64,000 nt of DNA, from positions 1 to 64,000 of the forward strand of contig CAMDTW010000298.1 of assembly GCA_945910005.1 (NCBI GenBank), in the 5' to 3' direction. A program made the translations under genes and the position numbers. Below, in pieces: positions 49,423-63,233 of this stretch. The notes under the pieces are model-generated. The model made no database searches. It saw only the letters and a program-made list of their open reading frames with translations, and was not told where the DNA came from. Source of the DNA: Isoperla grammatica (taxonomy: Eukaryota > Arthropoda > Insecta > Plecoptera > Perlodidae). Position 1 is the first letter of the stretch. Every line of letters starts with the position of its first letter.

Positions 49423-52400
49423 ATTATTTAAACAGCTAAATTATGATATCATGGTAACACATTTTATGTCTTCTGTGGAACACAAACACACTCAGCACAG
49501 GGTCCATTATAGTAGTCTGTGACGTGTAAGAACTTACACGAGCCAAGGTAAATTCACAATGCTGTAGTACCTACAGGTAGTCAAACGTTAATCGTTATAT
49601 ACGATAATACAAGGCGATTTATAAAATATACGGCAATCTCAATTTCCATAACAATACCAACCACAAAATAATCAATCTTACGAGGCAATGGAGTTTTATT
49701 CTTGACTTTTCAGCGGTCTCTTGCAACCATGACGCGTGTTTTTCACCCCCTCCAAAGTCAGACATATTTACGGCAGCAAGCATGTTTAATCATACACTAT
49801 TAAGTGTCAAACACGAAGAAATCGCCACAAACGGTCCATTACAATGCATGTGCGCATAAGTGTGTACGAATAATCTAATAGTAATAAATATCCATTTCGT
49901 AAATGAAAATTAACGGCACGTATCACAAATTGAATCGAAATCAGTCAATGGAGCCATTTTTCTTTGACCAATCTTTTGTTAACACAGTCTTAAAGCCGTT
50001 GATTCATGCTTGCTATATTGTTGTTTCTCTCAAAGTCATTAAAAATTACGTTACCAAACAATTGAAATGTTAACAATTCTATTATATATTATACAACACG
50101 TTGAAAGTTCATTATAACTAATGCACAACCAATTATTTTAAAATACTGTGTCGCACAAGTACTATCTATTTACGATCACACGGCCTACACATGTGTTTAT
50201 ACAACGTGCACAAACAAAGACAAATAAATATAACACACACAAGGGTGAAGTGAACACCTTAAACGCAATATCCAATAATCACTTCATTAATGTTGATAGC
50301 ACACTCATAGATCGTCGATTATACAAATCACATGGACAAGTCAACACGCACCCTTGCACTCGCTGTGGTCTACTGCATATGTGGACGGATTTTGTTCTCA
50401 TACTGATTTTAAGAAACAACCCCCCTCATGCCACGTAAATATCGGAAACCATAACGGCCACGGCCAGGCACAAATTATGTGACACTTTCCAGATGAAATT
50501 TGATCCTTACAGTCAGCCCCACCGATTATAGCATGACCAAACCATTACGCGGACCACAAGGCGTCTGTTTTCACAGCACAAGAAATTCTACACAAATGGG
50601 GGAAATTAGGACATGGCAATAATCCGTAAATGATATACCAGGAAACATAGAAATCGGTAGGCCTAACGAGTGCATCAAAAATAATCATACAATATATATC
50701 ATATTGCACAATGGTCATAAACTACATGAAACAATAAATATAACAGATTTCGTAGATATTGTTCTAAGTGCGATAAAACAATTTGAATTCAGTAAAACGT
50801 AATGCTTTGATACTTTGACTTTTGGGCAAGACACGTACTACATACCAAAATTATGAAAATAATAATTATTATTGGTGAACCAATAATACTAAAAATAAAA
50901 TAATTAGAATCCTGAGACACAACTCCCATAAAACAATAACGACATCATTGGGATTATGATTTTTTACCTGTTAATTGGACTTGCATAAAGGAGAATGAAT
51001 GCTATTTCTACTATATGAATTATTAATTTCTTTATGCATGTCATGTAAGGGCTGAAATTTATAATCTGATAATGTTTCTACATACTGTTGTGGCATTAGA
51101 ACATAGTGACGAACAGTGTCCAGATAGGCAAAATGAATTCTATCACGGCCGCACAGTCAAAACTGCGAGCTATACGATAATTTAGGTGCATGTTCCGTTT
51201 TTTGTATAAACACATGGTAAGATTCCCCCTCCACATTAAGTGTTAATTGCTTCAGTTTCAATTTTTGTTTTTAATAAATGTTTTGTTATTGTTCCGTGTC
51301 GAATGGCAAGAGCTTTGGCTGTAGAGACCGATATTGTTAATGAAGGTTCTACTATCATCAAGTCGTTTGATGTTCTGGTTACGAGAGGTATGTGCATGGT
51401 TTCTTGCGAATATTAATCAGTGATACATACGAATAAATATATTCAACGTAATACAACCAATTTGATAATCGCTGTCGTATCATACGAAAGTATACCACAA
51501 AGTTGCAACTGCTCTAACTCCGGCCGTACATACAAATCTCTTGCTAATTGCGCTATCGGGTACATCCCGCAAATATTAGAAAGAAAAAATGATACACTGT
51601 ACACACTTCATAAAATCTTAGTATGTAATATAGGCTTACACTTTACAGTGTAGGCCTACACCAAATAAATACATATCTGTGTAATATTAATATCATGTTT
51701 TATTGTTTTCCGTATTACAACTTTCACGGTTTTTTTTCAAAAACAGCCATATGCATTTTGCAAGGGTAGCATCGTTGAGTAACTAACATATAATCCGGCT
51801 TTGAAGCATGGCGACATACGGTCTGGGCCAGACATTGTTTTTGTATCACCGGACAAATCCTCGGTTTTTGCATTGCCATAATAGTAATTGGGCATCTAAC
51901 AATGGAAGACTCATTTGCGTAAGTGTACTACAACAGTCATTCCACATTTTGTCCACGCACACGTAAACACGAGCATTCCACTTGTCGTTCTTTATAGCGC
52001 GAGGCTGAGCTGAGGATCGTTCAAACTAGAATTATTCATCTATCCTTCAACCAATAGCATTGCTAATTTACATACTATTACATTCCTTTAGTGGCAAATG
52101 CCATGCAAAAAATCAGTAATATGGGTTGCAATCTTCAACCAGAAATAAACTCATTTATCTTGCCGAGCCCAAAATGCGGGCCAAAACTTGACCTGTTTAG
52201 TCACCCCTGGATAATATTTTATGTATTATTTTGTTTTTTTCTATCACATACGACTGGATTTACAACATGAATGCGTATTTTTCGTAACAATGCATAAATA
52301 TTACTTCAGATTGGCCATAAAGTGTAAAACCAAAAACACAATTTAAAATTGAATGAATTTTCTGTAACACGTAGCGTCTCAAATACAAATGTCAGAAATG

Positions 52401-52689
52401 TAAATGTTACGCCATTCTAAAGTCAAAGGATTACTACAGGTCAAGTTTGAGTTTCATAATGATAACGCAAAATTGATAGCAGACATTTTTTAAAAAACCG
52501 TAGCGATGTGCAAAGTAACAAATTTTGTTGTCTTACAAAACTTGCACTTAGTGGTACTTACGCCCGGCTCAAAATATTGAGATTTACAAAACACATACGT
52601 CATTCTACTGAGATCATTATTGACGAGTTTCATTTATATTCGTTAATATCTTCTACTTCAAATAAATACATCTTTCTTGTCGCGCGTGA
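49423..52689. other. Long unannotated stretch
   Basis: Small reading frames only (50148-50438, 51420-51653, 52508-52774); none carries a domain or splice context I can support. The segment about 50900-50990 resembles the flanks of the 47427-48414 element without the element. A small palindrome GTGTAGGCCTACAC occurs at about 51647-51660. Confidence 0.4.
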
Positions 52690-52701
52690 AATGCGAACGG
52701 A

Positions 52702-52734
52702 TACATACATACATACATACATACATACATACAT
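52702..52734 (+). repeat. (CATA)n microsatellite
   Basis: About eight ACAT/CATA units, close to the right end of the 5.6-kb insertion. Confidence 0.9.
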
Positions 52735-52771
52735 AAATCTGGTGCAAACTTATAAGGCCGCTGTCGCGCCC

Positions 52772-53161
52772 TAAAAACATATTATTTTACTGCAGAACAG
52801 AATGCTTAGGTTAATATCGTATAATAAACCAAATGATTTATGTTTTACAATAAGTGGGTTATATAGATTGTGTGATGTCCTTCCTGTTAATACATTATTT
52901 ATATATAAATTGGTGTTGAAGTTTTACTACCAGGAGATGTTTAAAAACGTAATAGATCATAGTTTGTATACTCGTGCCAAAAAAGCCGAGAACTTTAAAA
53001 TACCTAAGTTTGACAATAAGTACGGCAAGCGTGCTTTGGAATATTGTGTGCCATTTAATTTTAATAAGCTTCCCAAAGACCTGAGGAACTTGGATAGTAT
53101 AAGTACTGTGAAAAGGGAATTAAAAATGTTTTTGTTACGTGATACTATCGCATTATGTTAA
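52772..53161 (+). pseudogene. LINE B (Jockey/CR1-like), C-terminal part
   Basis: From 52777 the frame reads KHIILLQNRMLRLISY, then LPVNTLFIYKLVLKFYYQEM, FDNKYGKRALEYCVPFNFNK and LPKDLRNLDSISTVKRELKM, and stops at 53161. This is the region that follows the RT in Jockey/CR1-like pol proteins and it picks up where the fragment ending at 47140 stops. There is no ATG start of its own; the first Met at 52802 is internal. The 390 bp contain no lesion. Confidence 0.8.
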
Positions 53162-53379
53162 TAGCATTTGAAGAATGCTTAATGTTTTTGAATTTTGTAT
53201 TATATTATATTATTATTTAATTATTTAGTATTAAGAAATGTATTAATGTTGTTATAGGTGTTGGAGTCTAGATTACTTTCAATTAGTTTTGTTTGTTATC
53301 CCCACAGACAAGCTACGTGTGTAGCTTTGTGGGATTGTATCGAATGTAAAATATCTGGGTTCTTATAATAAAGGAAAAA
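53162..53379 (+). other. LINE B 3' UTR with stem-loop
   Basis: A strong hairpin, CCCACA-GAC-AAGCTAC-GTGT-GTAGCTT-TGTGGG, lies at 53301-53333, followed by ATAATAAAGG and an A-run before the (TTA)n tail. It matches the LINE A hairpin in shape and in the CCACA/AAGC...GCTT/TGTGG sequence. Confidence 0.75.
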
Positions 53380-55438
<2,059 letters not shown>

Positions 55439-56151
55439 ACTCATTATTATTATTATTATTTTATTTTCAATATGCAATACAGTCATAACAAACTACATAA
55501 AGCATATTGATGGCAACAAGAAAAGGGCCGAGCCCCATAGCACAATAAGTGTCTTGCCACCATTTACAGATACATACTTTTTACATACTACAAATACATT
55601 GCTACAAATATAAGAATTAGCATTTTACATGAACATTACGTAACACTTATTTACAAAGTTATTCCTATTAACACTATTATTCTTACTATTAGTATTGTCC
55701 GTAATCAATTAATTTAATAAAACTAATACATACTTTGACAAAAATTCAAGATTAATCCCACTAGATAAATTGGTTGTCAACATATTTCAAATACTGAATT
55801 AAAACTAAAACTAAAGAAGCATGCATATTGCATATGGTACAATGATACGTATATTTAATATGATCTTAAAATTATACTAATAGGAAGGATGTACTCTTCC
55901 AGTAAATGAACCCTAATGAGACGCTATACCCTACACATTTTAAACACTTTCTATTAGATAAATTATATAATACCTACTTACAGGCAGTATAAGCAAAGCA
56001 AACGGAGAACATTTTATACATAAAAGTAAGTAATGAATGACTTGAGAATGTGTTCTTGAAGTGATTTATGATGATTATTGTTATTGTTCTTGTGGCGATA
56101 GTACTAGAGGCGTTATAATGAATGGGCTTTTGACACATGACCTGTTATGAG
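55439..56151 (-). other. LINE C 3' UTR ending in (TTA)n
   Basis: A short (ATT)n run at about 55442-55463 marks the 3' end (minus sense) of the LINE whose coding part lies at 57129-57860. In between is an untranslated region interrupted by the hAT-type element at 56152. A GGGGCTC/GGCCC-containing hairpin occurs at about 55527-55540. Confidence 0.6.
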
Positions 56152-56479
56152 CAGTGTTGTGACTTATCTAGATAAAATTATCTAGATAACGTATCTAGAT
56201 AAAATCTGTTATCTATAATCTTTATCTAGCTAATTTTTTGGTGTTTTCTTTATCCTTTATCTAGATAAAAATACAGATTATCTTATCTAAAATTTTAAGC
56301 TTTTAGATACAAAAAAATAGATAAAATGTTTAACCATAATATAGATACAAAATAATAATAAAATATACCATTTTTCAAAATGAAAAATACTTCTACTGGT
56401 TTTCCCCTTTTTTGAAAATGGCGGCAATTTGTTAACACTAATTTTTAGAAGTATAAATAATACTACTACTACTACACTA

Positions 56480-56522
56480 CACTAATTTTTAGAAGTATAA
56501 ATAATACTTCTAAAAATTAGTG
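56480..56522. repeat. Perfect 43-bp hairpin
   Basis: CACTAATTTTTAGAAGTAT and its exact complement are separated by five bases; a further direct copy of the left half lies at about 56438-56462. It sits inside the hAT element. Confidence 0.9.
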
Positions 56523-56535
56523 TTTGGGAGACTGA

Positions 56536-56678
56536 TTGGAATTCATAGTCGGCCCCTACACCTAGGGGCGCCCATTGTTACCAGGGTAACAGTTGTTTCC
56601 ATGTTATTTCCCATAAACAAAACAAATCCATAGCAACAATGGGTGCCCTTAGGTGTAGGGGCCGACTATGAATTCCAA
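56536..56678. mobile_element. 143-bp MITE nested in the hAT element
   Basis: TTGGAATTCATAGTCGGCCC at the left end is repeated as its complement at the right end; the arms of about 47 bp pair through CCTACACCTA and CCCATTGTT. The small core contains GTTACCAGGGTAAC. Confidence 0.85.
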
Positions 56679-57128
56679 CCTTTATCTTAAATTTGACACC
56701 GAGCATGTTTAAATTAATTGAATTTTGCATTTTGAAAACTTAAGACATTTTCCTGGCCAGACCCTAATAGTAATATATCTTGTACTGATTTTTACAATAA
56801 AGTTTGAAATTTTGAATATCCTTAGTCCTGTATCTCTATTCTCTAATAACTTTAAATCTAACTATCCCATCATTAAAATCCATCCATATTATGATAGATA
56901 TGGACAAAAAATAAGTAAATATTGCTTTTTAAGAAACATGTCAATATCTGAATAATATCATTGTTATCTTTTATCTTTTCAAAATTATCTAGATAATTAT
57001 TTAAATCTTTTATCTATTATCTAGATAATTTGTTTACACTTTATCTTTTATCTTATCTAGATAATTTTTGGGGGCATTATCTTTATCTTTATCTAGATAA
57101 AAAATAAATTATCTAGTCACAACACTGT

Positions 57129-57860
57129 TTATGAGAGATGGGATATTAGTTGGTCGTATTTCAAGATAGTTTGCACAAACACTGGCTGGTTTAAATTGGC
57201 GCGATTTGACATAGGAGATACTGAATGTGAAAACATATCTTTGACCGCCTTGCCGAACCTTTCTACACTGCAGTTTGATTTTAGCGAAGCAGGCAACGCA
57301 TTCCAGAGAGCAACTGATCTATAATAGAAACCAGACTGATATGCAATCGTGCGAGCAAATGGAGGAGTAAAAAATACACTGTGTTTTCGAGGTACGGATC
57401 TGAATGACAATTGGATTTTCTCTAAAGAGTTAAGGTCAATCACTTCACAAAAACACTTTTTCAAAAATATGAGATCTGTTTGGTTAAGCAGGTTTTCAAC
57501 ACTAGGTATTCGGCTTCTCTCTAATCTGTCATCCGCTCCACCGCAGCGACCTCTCTGGATGAATCTAGTGGCACGGTTTTGTAGGGACTCAAGCTTAGAT
57601 AAATTTGATTAAGATGTTGGGTGCCACGCCGGGGTAGCCCACGTAAAGATCGGTCTTACGAGTGTGAGGTTCATAGATCGAGCAACGCTTGGACGACAGC
57701 CGTACAGAGTCCTCGATATGAAGCCCAGTACTTTTGAAGCCTTTGCTCGAACCACGTCTACATAAACGTTCCACTTGAGGTTGTCGGTAACTGTGAGTCC
57801 TAATAGCTTGGTGGATTTGAAACGATGTAGCTGCGTTTCATCTATAAGATGCATAGTCAA
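57129..57860 (-). pseudogene. LINE C (Jockey/CR1-like), end of RT and C-terminal region
   Basis: Minus strand: KLLGLTVTDNLKWNVYVDVV, LGFISRTLYGCRPSVARSMN and PIFTWATPAWHPTS up to an in-frame TAA at about 57609; then in the same frame SKLESLQNRATRFIQRG, SRIPSVENLLNQTDLIFLKK, YYRSVALWNALPASLK and a stop at 57129. It is the end of a LINE pol with one nonsense codon and without its upstream RT core. The stop codon lies in the target duplication of the hAT element, which landed at the ORF/3' UTR boundary. Confidence 0.85.
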
Positions 57861-58626
57861 ACGGAAAGATATGTATACAGGATTTGTTTCATTTCATGAT
57901 ATTTTCAATAAGAAGAACAAACTCCATAGCAACCACAAACAAATCCTATACTCTACTCGACTGTGCAAAAACCTTCTTGATCCATCTCCACGCCGTGACT
58001 GTGACCCGCCCTATCATTTATTGCGTATTCTCCATTCGTGAGTCACCCCACGGCTGCTCTACAGGTTTGATCCCGGTGGCGCTAGTGTTTGTATCGCACG
58101 ATGTTATCTCTGAGATGCTTGTTGTGGTTTCCGCACGTTGTTGATGCGATGTGTATTGTGTAGTATAGGTCTCTCACTCGCCTGAGTTTATAAGGGTGTT
58201 TGGGGATTTCAGTGGCTTCACGAACAAACAAGACCGATGACGATGGACAATGATGTACAGATAAAGACACCGATACCCGTGCATAAAGTTATGACAGGCG
58301 AAAAAAAAATTAATGCTGACATTACGATTTAAAAATAATTTTAAATATTTTTATGTGTAATATAAAAGAAAAATTATCGAAAGTGTTGTGTATATTTAAG
58401 CTAAAAATCTAAAAAACTTTAAGATCTATGAAATGAATTGGTGAGAGCATAAAACTCATAAATAAACTTTAAATGTGTCGTGTTAAGCCAACTGCCATCA
58501 TTCAAGTTAAGCAACCATTTGATAGTAAGATTCTCCTTCACAAAAACTTATCAACGCTTTTTAACGTTGGTTAGTAAAGCCACCTTTGAGGAAAAAGCTT
58601 TTTGTTTTAAATATATATATATATAT
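57861..58626. other. Intergenic with a possible Penelope remnant
   Basis: A 62-codon minus-strand frame (58082-58270) contains VREATEIPKHPYKLRR, which resembles the REAIEIEK(H/R)P segment after the GIY-YIG domain of Penelope-like elements. The match is short and unsure. A (TA)n run lies at about 58609-58625. Confidence 0.4.
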
Positions 58627-58726
58627 GTTGGAGAGGGTTTTTGGGTATTAGTCCACGTTTTGTGAGGAGGTTGTTTTTTTACATACCTTCTTTCACAACG
58701 TTTCGCCGACAAATGTTGCGGCATCA

Positions 58727-61013
58727 TCAGGTGACAGGTCCGGGTCGCGTGTGTTGTCGTCGCGAACGCCTGGGCTCGACTGTACCGAGAGTGTTGCAAT
58801 CCTTGTGCACGTCATGCACCGCACCGATCACAGCGCTCGGTGGAGACTGCCTGGCGGTGCAAGCGGTAACTAGCTGCAGTGGCGCACTGCTCGTGCACAA
58901 TCTTGCTCTGCTCCTGGTCCAAGGGGGAGAGATGACGTTGTTGTTGTCACCCTGGTTTGAGACACCCGGAGCCCTTGAAGCGAGTGTCTCATCCCTATGC
59001 GGCAAGCGGTGCGTCGTGTCCGAGTTGTTGTCCCTTGTCATGTGTTCACCGCTGATGTTAGGTTCCTCTTCCATATCCTTGATTTGTAAGGCGGTTAAAA
59101 CCGGAGACCATGTAGCCGAGAGGCTGCGGCTATCATTTTGTTTATTCATACAGTAGGGTCTCTTCTCGATTTCAATCGCCTCTCTGACGATTCTAGGGTT
59201 AAGGCGTTCGATGCCTGCCAACACCCTAGCGTTGTCGAAGTCAATGACGTGATTAGATCGCAGTGTGTGCTGTGCCAGCGCCGAGGCTTTGTCTCCCTTG
59301 TTGACCGCTAGTTTGTGTTCTCTAAGGCGTGACGATATTCTGCGCCCGGTCTGCCCTACGTAGGTAGAGTTGCAACCCCCACACGGAACCTCGTACACTC
59401 CGTGGGTTTCCAAGGGTATATGGTCTTTGGCTTTTCTCAACATCGTGTTGATTTTTCTGTTGGTGTTGAAAATAGTTCTTATGCCCTCTTTTTTTAGCAA
59501 CCGCTCTATACGGTCAGTGGTGCCCTTGACATAGGGCAGCATGGCCATAGCGACTGGTTTTTCCGACTCATTCTTAGTATCGCGGTCAGGAACGTAGCCG
59601 AACGCTTTGGCAATACACCTGTTAGAAAAACCATTGAATTGTAAAGCGTTGCGTACTATGGCCATTTCTTCCTTAGTACTTTCCTCGTCCGCCAGCCTTC
59701 TAGATCTGATAGCTAACGTTTTAGCTAGTGCGTCAAGTTGCGCCGGATGATGATGGGATGCAGCATTAAGATACCTGTCTGTGTGGGTTGGCGTCCTATA
59801 CACTGTGTGCCCAAGGCTGCCGTCAGCTCGTTTACTTATTAGTACGTCCAGGAAGGCAATATTCCCCTTTTCCTCCACCTCCATAGTGAATTTAATCTTG
59901 GGATGTTGGTTATTAAGGTGGATGAGGAAACTGTCCAGTTCTTCTCTGCTATATGGCCATATGGAAAACGTGTCATCCACATCTGACCCATACACTGGGC
60001 TTTAAGGGGGCTGTAGCTAGTGCTTTGGTTTCTAAGTCCACCATAAACAAATTGGCCACTACGGGGGATAGGGGTGACCCCATGGGTGCCCCCTCTATTT
60101 GCTTGTAGATGGTATGATCATATGTAAAATATGTGTTCGTTAGACAGTGTTCAGCGAGATCCATCAGGTGCGCGGGTGGTTTGTACTGCTCCTTAATAAT
60201 GGTAAGGGACTCCTTAATCGGCACTTGGGTAAACAAAGATACCACGTCAAAACTTACTAAAAAGTGGTTGGATGGAACATGTAATTTTTCAATACATTAA
60301 ATAAAATGAGTGGCATTTTTTATGTAAGACATTGCATCTTCGGTGTGGGGTTGCAAACGTTGAGCCACGTATTTAGCTAGCGCTTGGGTGGGAGATCCTA
60401 TAGCACTGACAATCGGTCTAAGGGGCACCCCCTCCTTATGTATTTTGGGCAGGCCATATATCTTCGGACATTTAGAAGGTTTTTCTTTAGGAATCAGATG
60501 TTTTTGAGTTACTTTATCGATTTTGGATGCCTGTATGCGTGCTTTGGTTGTGACTTCTAGATAAGTAGTAGGGTCACACTTATTTCTTTTGTAAGCTGGG
60601 TCAGACAGAATATCACTCATCTTCATCTTATAGTCAGCTGTGTTTAAAACTACAGTGGCATTGCCCTTGTCAGCGGGTAAAATCATTAAATCTACATTGT
60701 CTTTAAGACATTTTAGGGCCCTCAGTTCCTCCGCGGGAATGTTACATCGGGGTGGCTTAGCTTTTTTTAAAATTCTGATTATGTCTTGGCGTAAATCTTC
60801 AGCCTTGTGTTCGGGAAGGGATAAAAATGCTGGTTCCACCCCACAAATTATTGTTTCTATAGGTATACGCGAGGGCGCGATTGCAAAGTTGAAACCTCTG
60901 GCCAGTGCATTGTTAGAAGCTTCATCTAAAGCGACAGACGACAAATTGTGAACTACACGGCTGGGTTCTATACTGTTCCCATAAGGTTTCTGTTTTTTGT
61001 AGGTCCAAGACAG
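58727..61013 (-). pseudogene. Penelope-like element, left copy: RT and GIY-YIG endonuclease
   Basis: Reading on the minus strand from 61013: SIEPSRVVHNLSSVALDEAS and GFNFAIAPSRIP (N-terminal Penelope motifs), ILKKAKPPRCNIPAEELRAL, LPADKGNATVV, CPKIYGLPKIHKEG and RPIVSAIGSPT; then an in-frame TAA at about 60297 (CAA in the other copy); then FLVSFDVVSLFTQVP, GAPMGSPLSPVVANLFM and PSVWVR. A 2-bp deletion at the YVDD catalytic site (now CG/SDVDD) shifts the frame; the second frame continues VDDTFSIWP to the GIY-YIG domain GVYEVPCGGC..TYVGQTGRR..REH and the REAIEIEKRP segment. The protein has a tail of about 100 residues. The 5' end is truncated at 61013. Inactive. Confidence 0.9.
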
Positions 61014-63065
61014 TCAGAATTTTAAAAAAAGCTAAGCCACCCCGATGTAACATTCCCGCGGAGGAACTGAGGGCCCTAAAATGTCTTAAAGACAATGTAG
61101 ATTTAATGATTTTACCCGCTGACAAGGGCAATGCCACTGTAGTTTTAAACACAGCTGACTATAAGATGAAGATGAGTGATATTCTGTCTGACCCAGCTTA
61201 CAAAAGAAATAAGTGTGACCCTACTACTTATCTAGAAGTCACAACCAAAGCACGCATACATGCATCCAAAATCGATAAAGTAACTCAAAAACATCTGATT
61301 CCTAGAGAAAAATCTTCTAAATGTCCGAAGATATATGGCCTGCCCAAAATACATAAGGAGGAAGTGCCCCTTAGACCGATTGTCAGTGCTATAGGATCCC
61401 CCACCCAAGCGCTAGCTAAATACGTGGCTCAACGTTTGCAACCCCACACCGAAGATGCAATCCCTTACATAAAAAATGCCACTCATTTTATACAATGTAT
61501 TGAAAAATTACATGTTTCATCCAACCACTTTTAAGTAAGTTTTGACGTGGTATCTTTGTTTACCCAAGTGCCGATTAAGGAGTCCCTTACCATTATTAAG
61601 GAGCAGTACAAACCACCCGCGCACCTGATGGATCTCGCTGAACACTGTCTAACGAACACATATTTTACATATGATAATACCATCTACAAGCAAATAGAGG
61701 GGGCACCCATGGGGTCACCTCTATCCCCCGTAGTGGCCAATTTGTTTATGGTGGACTTAGAAACCAAAGCACTAGCTACAGCCCCCTTAAAGCCCAGTGT
61801 ATGGGTCAGATGTGGATGACACGTTTGCCATATGGCCATATAGCAGAGAAGAACTGGACAGTTTCCTCATCCACCTTAATAACCAACATCCCATGATTAA
61901 ATTCACTATGGAGGTGGAGGAAAAGGGGAAAATTGCCTTCCTGGACGTTCTAATAAGTAAACGAGCTGACGGCAGCCTTGGGCACACAGTGTATAGGAAG
62001 CCAACCCACACAGACAGGTATCTTAATGCTGCATCCCATCATCATCCGGCGCAACTTGACGCACTAGCTAAAACGTTAGCTATCAGATCTAGAAGGCTGG
62101 CGGACGAGGAAAGTACTAAGGAAGAAATGGTCATAGTACGCAACGCTTTACAATTCAATGGTTTTTCTAACAGGTGTATTGCCAAAGCGTTCAGCCACGT
62201 TCCTGACCGCGATACTAAGAATGAGTCGGAAAAACCAGTCGCTACGGCCATGCTGCCCTATGTCAAGGGCACCACTGACCGTATAGAGCGATTGCTAAAA
62301 AAAGAGGGCATAAGAACTATTTTCAACACCGACAGAAAAATCAACACGATGTTGAGAAAAGCCAAAGACCATATACCCTTGGAAACCCACGGAGTGTACG
62401 AGGTTCCGTGTGGGGGTTGCAACTCTACCTACGTAGGGCAGACCGGGCGCAGAATATCGTCACGCCTTAGAGAACACAAACTAGCGGTCAACAAGGGAGA
62501 CAAAGCCTTGGCGCTGGCACAGCACACACTGCAATCTAATCACGTCATTGACTTCGACAACGCTAGGGTGTTGGCAGGCATCGAACGCCTTAACCCTAGA
62601 ATCGTCAGAGAGGCGATTGAAATCGAGAAGAGACCCTACTGTATGAATAAACAAAATGATAGCCGCAGCCTCTCGGCTACATGGTCTCCGGTTTTAACCG
62701 CCTTACAAATCAAGGACATGGAAGAGGAACCTAACATCAGCGGTGAACACATGACAAGGGACAACAACTCGGACACGACGCACCGCTTGCCGCATAGGGA
62801 TGAGACACTCGCTTCAAGGGCTCCGGGTGTCTCAAACCAGGGTGACAACAACAACGTCATCTCTCCCCCTTGGACCAGGAGCAGAGCAAGATTGTGCACG
62901 AGCAGTGCGCCACTGCAGCTAGTTACCGCTTGCACCGCCAGGCAGTCTCCACCGAGCGCTGTGATCGGTGCGGTGCATGACGTGCACAAGGATTGCAACA
63001 CTCTCGGTACAGTCGAGCCCAGGCGTTCGCGACGACAACACGCGCGACTCGGACTTGTCACCTGA
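61014..63065 (+). pseudogene. Penelope-like element, right copy: RT and GIY-YIG endonuclease
   Basis: Starts abruptly at ILKKAKPPRC, so it is more truncated than the left copy. Frame 1 runs through LPADKGNATVV, CPKIYGLPKIHKEE and RPIVSAIGSPT and on past the left copy's stop (FIQCIEKLHV), but ends at a different TAA near 61532 (Leu in the left copy). It resumes at VSFDVVSLFTQVP and shares the 2-bp deletion at the YVDD site (61808), after which the second frame carries VDDTFAIWP, the GIY-YIG domain (GVYEVPCGGC, TYVGQTGRR) and the C-terminal tail to 63065. One private nonsense plus one shared frameshift show that the shared lesion is older than the separation of the two copies. Confidence 0.9.
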
Positions 63066-63165
63066 TTATGCCGCAACATTTGTCGGCGAATCGTTGCGAA
63101 AGAAGGTATGTAAAAAAACAACCTCCTCACAAAACGTGGACTTATACCCAAAAACCCTCTCCAAC

Positions 63166-63195
63166 ATCTCAGTTTGTCTACGAAAATTTACGTCT

Positions 63196-63233
<38 letters not shown>

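Larger units (their letters stand above)
47140..52771. mobile_element. Probable 5.6-kb insertion inside LINE B
   Basis: The left end is GGTCGCTGGCGCGACC (47141-47156), the right end GGCCGCTGTCGCGCCC (52756-52771); both are near-palindromic and 13 of 16 bases alike. Flanking LINE sequence TATAAACA (left) and TAAAAACA (right) could be an imperfect 8-bp target duplication. The two LINE halves outside are collinear. The interior holds a palindromic element, a candidate spliced exon and unrecognised AT-rich sequence. No transposase domain is recognised. A DNA transposon or segmental insertion are both possible. Confidence 0.45.
56152..57127. mobile_element. Non-autonomous hAT-type element, 976 bp, with 8-bp target duplication
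   Basis: The left end CAGTGTTGTGACT and right end, complement CAGTGTTGTGACTAG, are typical hAT terminal repeats. The flanks are GTTATGAG (56144-56151) and TTTATGAG (57128-57135), an 8-bp target duplication with one mismatch, the length expected for hAT. Both subterminal regions (56160-56340 and 56970-57120) are packed with TATCTAGATAA palindromes, candidate transposase-binding sites. No transposase frame is present. It also holds a nested MITE and a hairpin. Confidence 0.9.
58627..63165. repeat. Head-to-head inverted pair of Penelope-like elements
   Basis: 58627-60778 and 61014-63165 are inverted copies, each exactly 2152 bp by my boundaries, separated by 235 bp (60779-61013) that continue the coding sequence of the left copy upstream. 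Both 3' ends finish at the same base pair (GTTGGAGAGGG outward) next to (TA)n runs. The copies differ at few positions: I count 14 differences in the 422-residue C-terminal frame. Confidence 0.9.

Noticed and set aside
58641..59156. 171-codon frame opposite the Penelope ORF (also 62636-63151)
   Set aside because: Same antisense shadow in both copies; the sense strand encodes the GIY-YIG domain.
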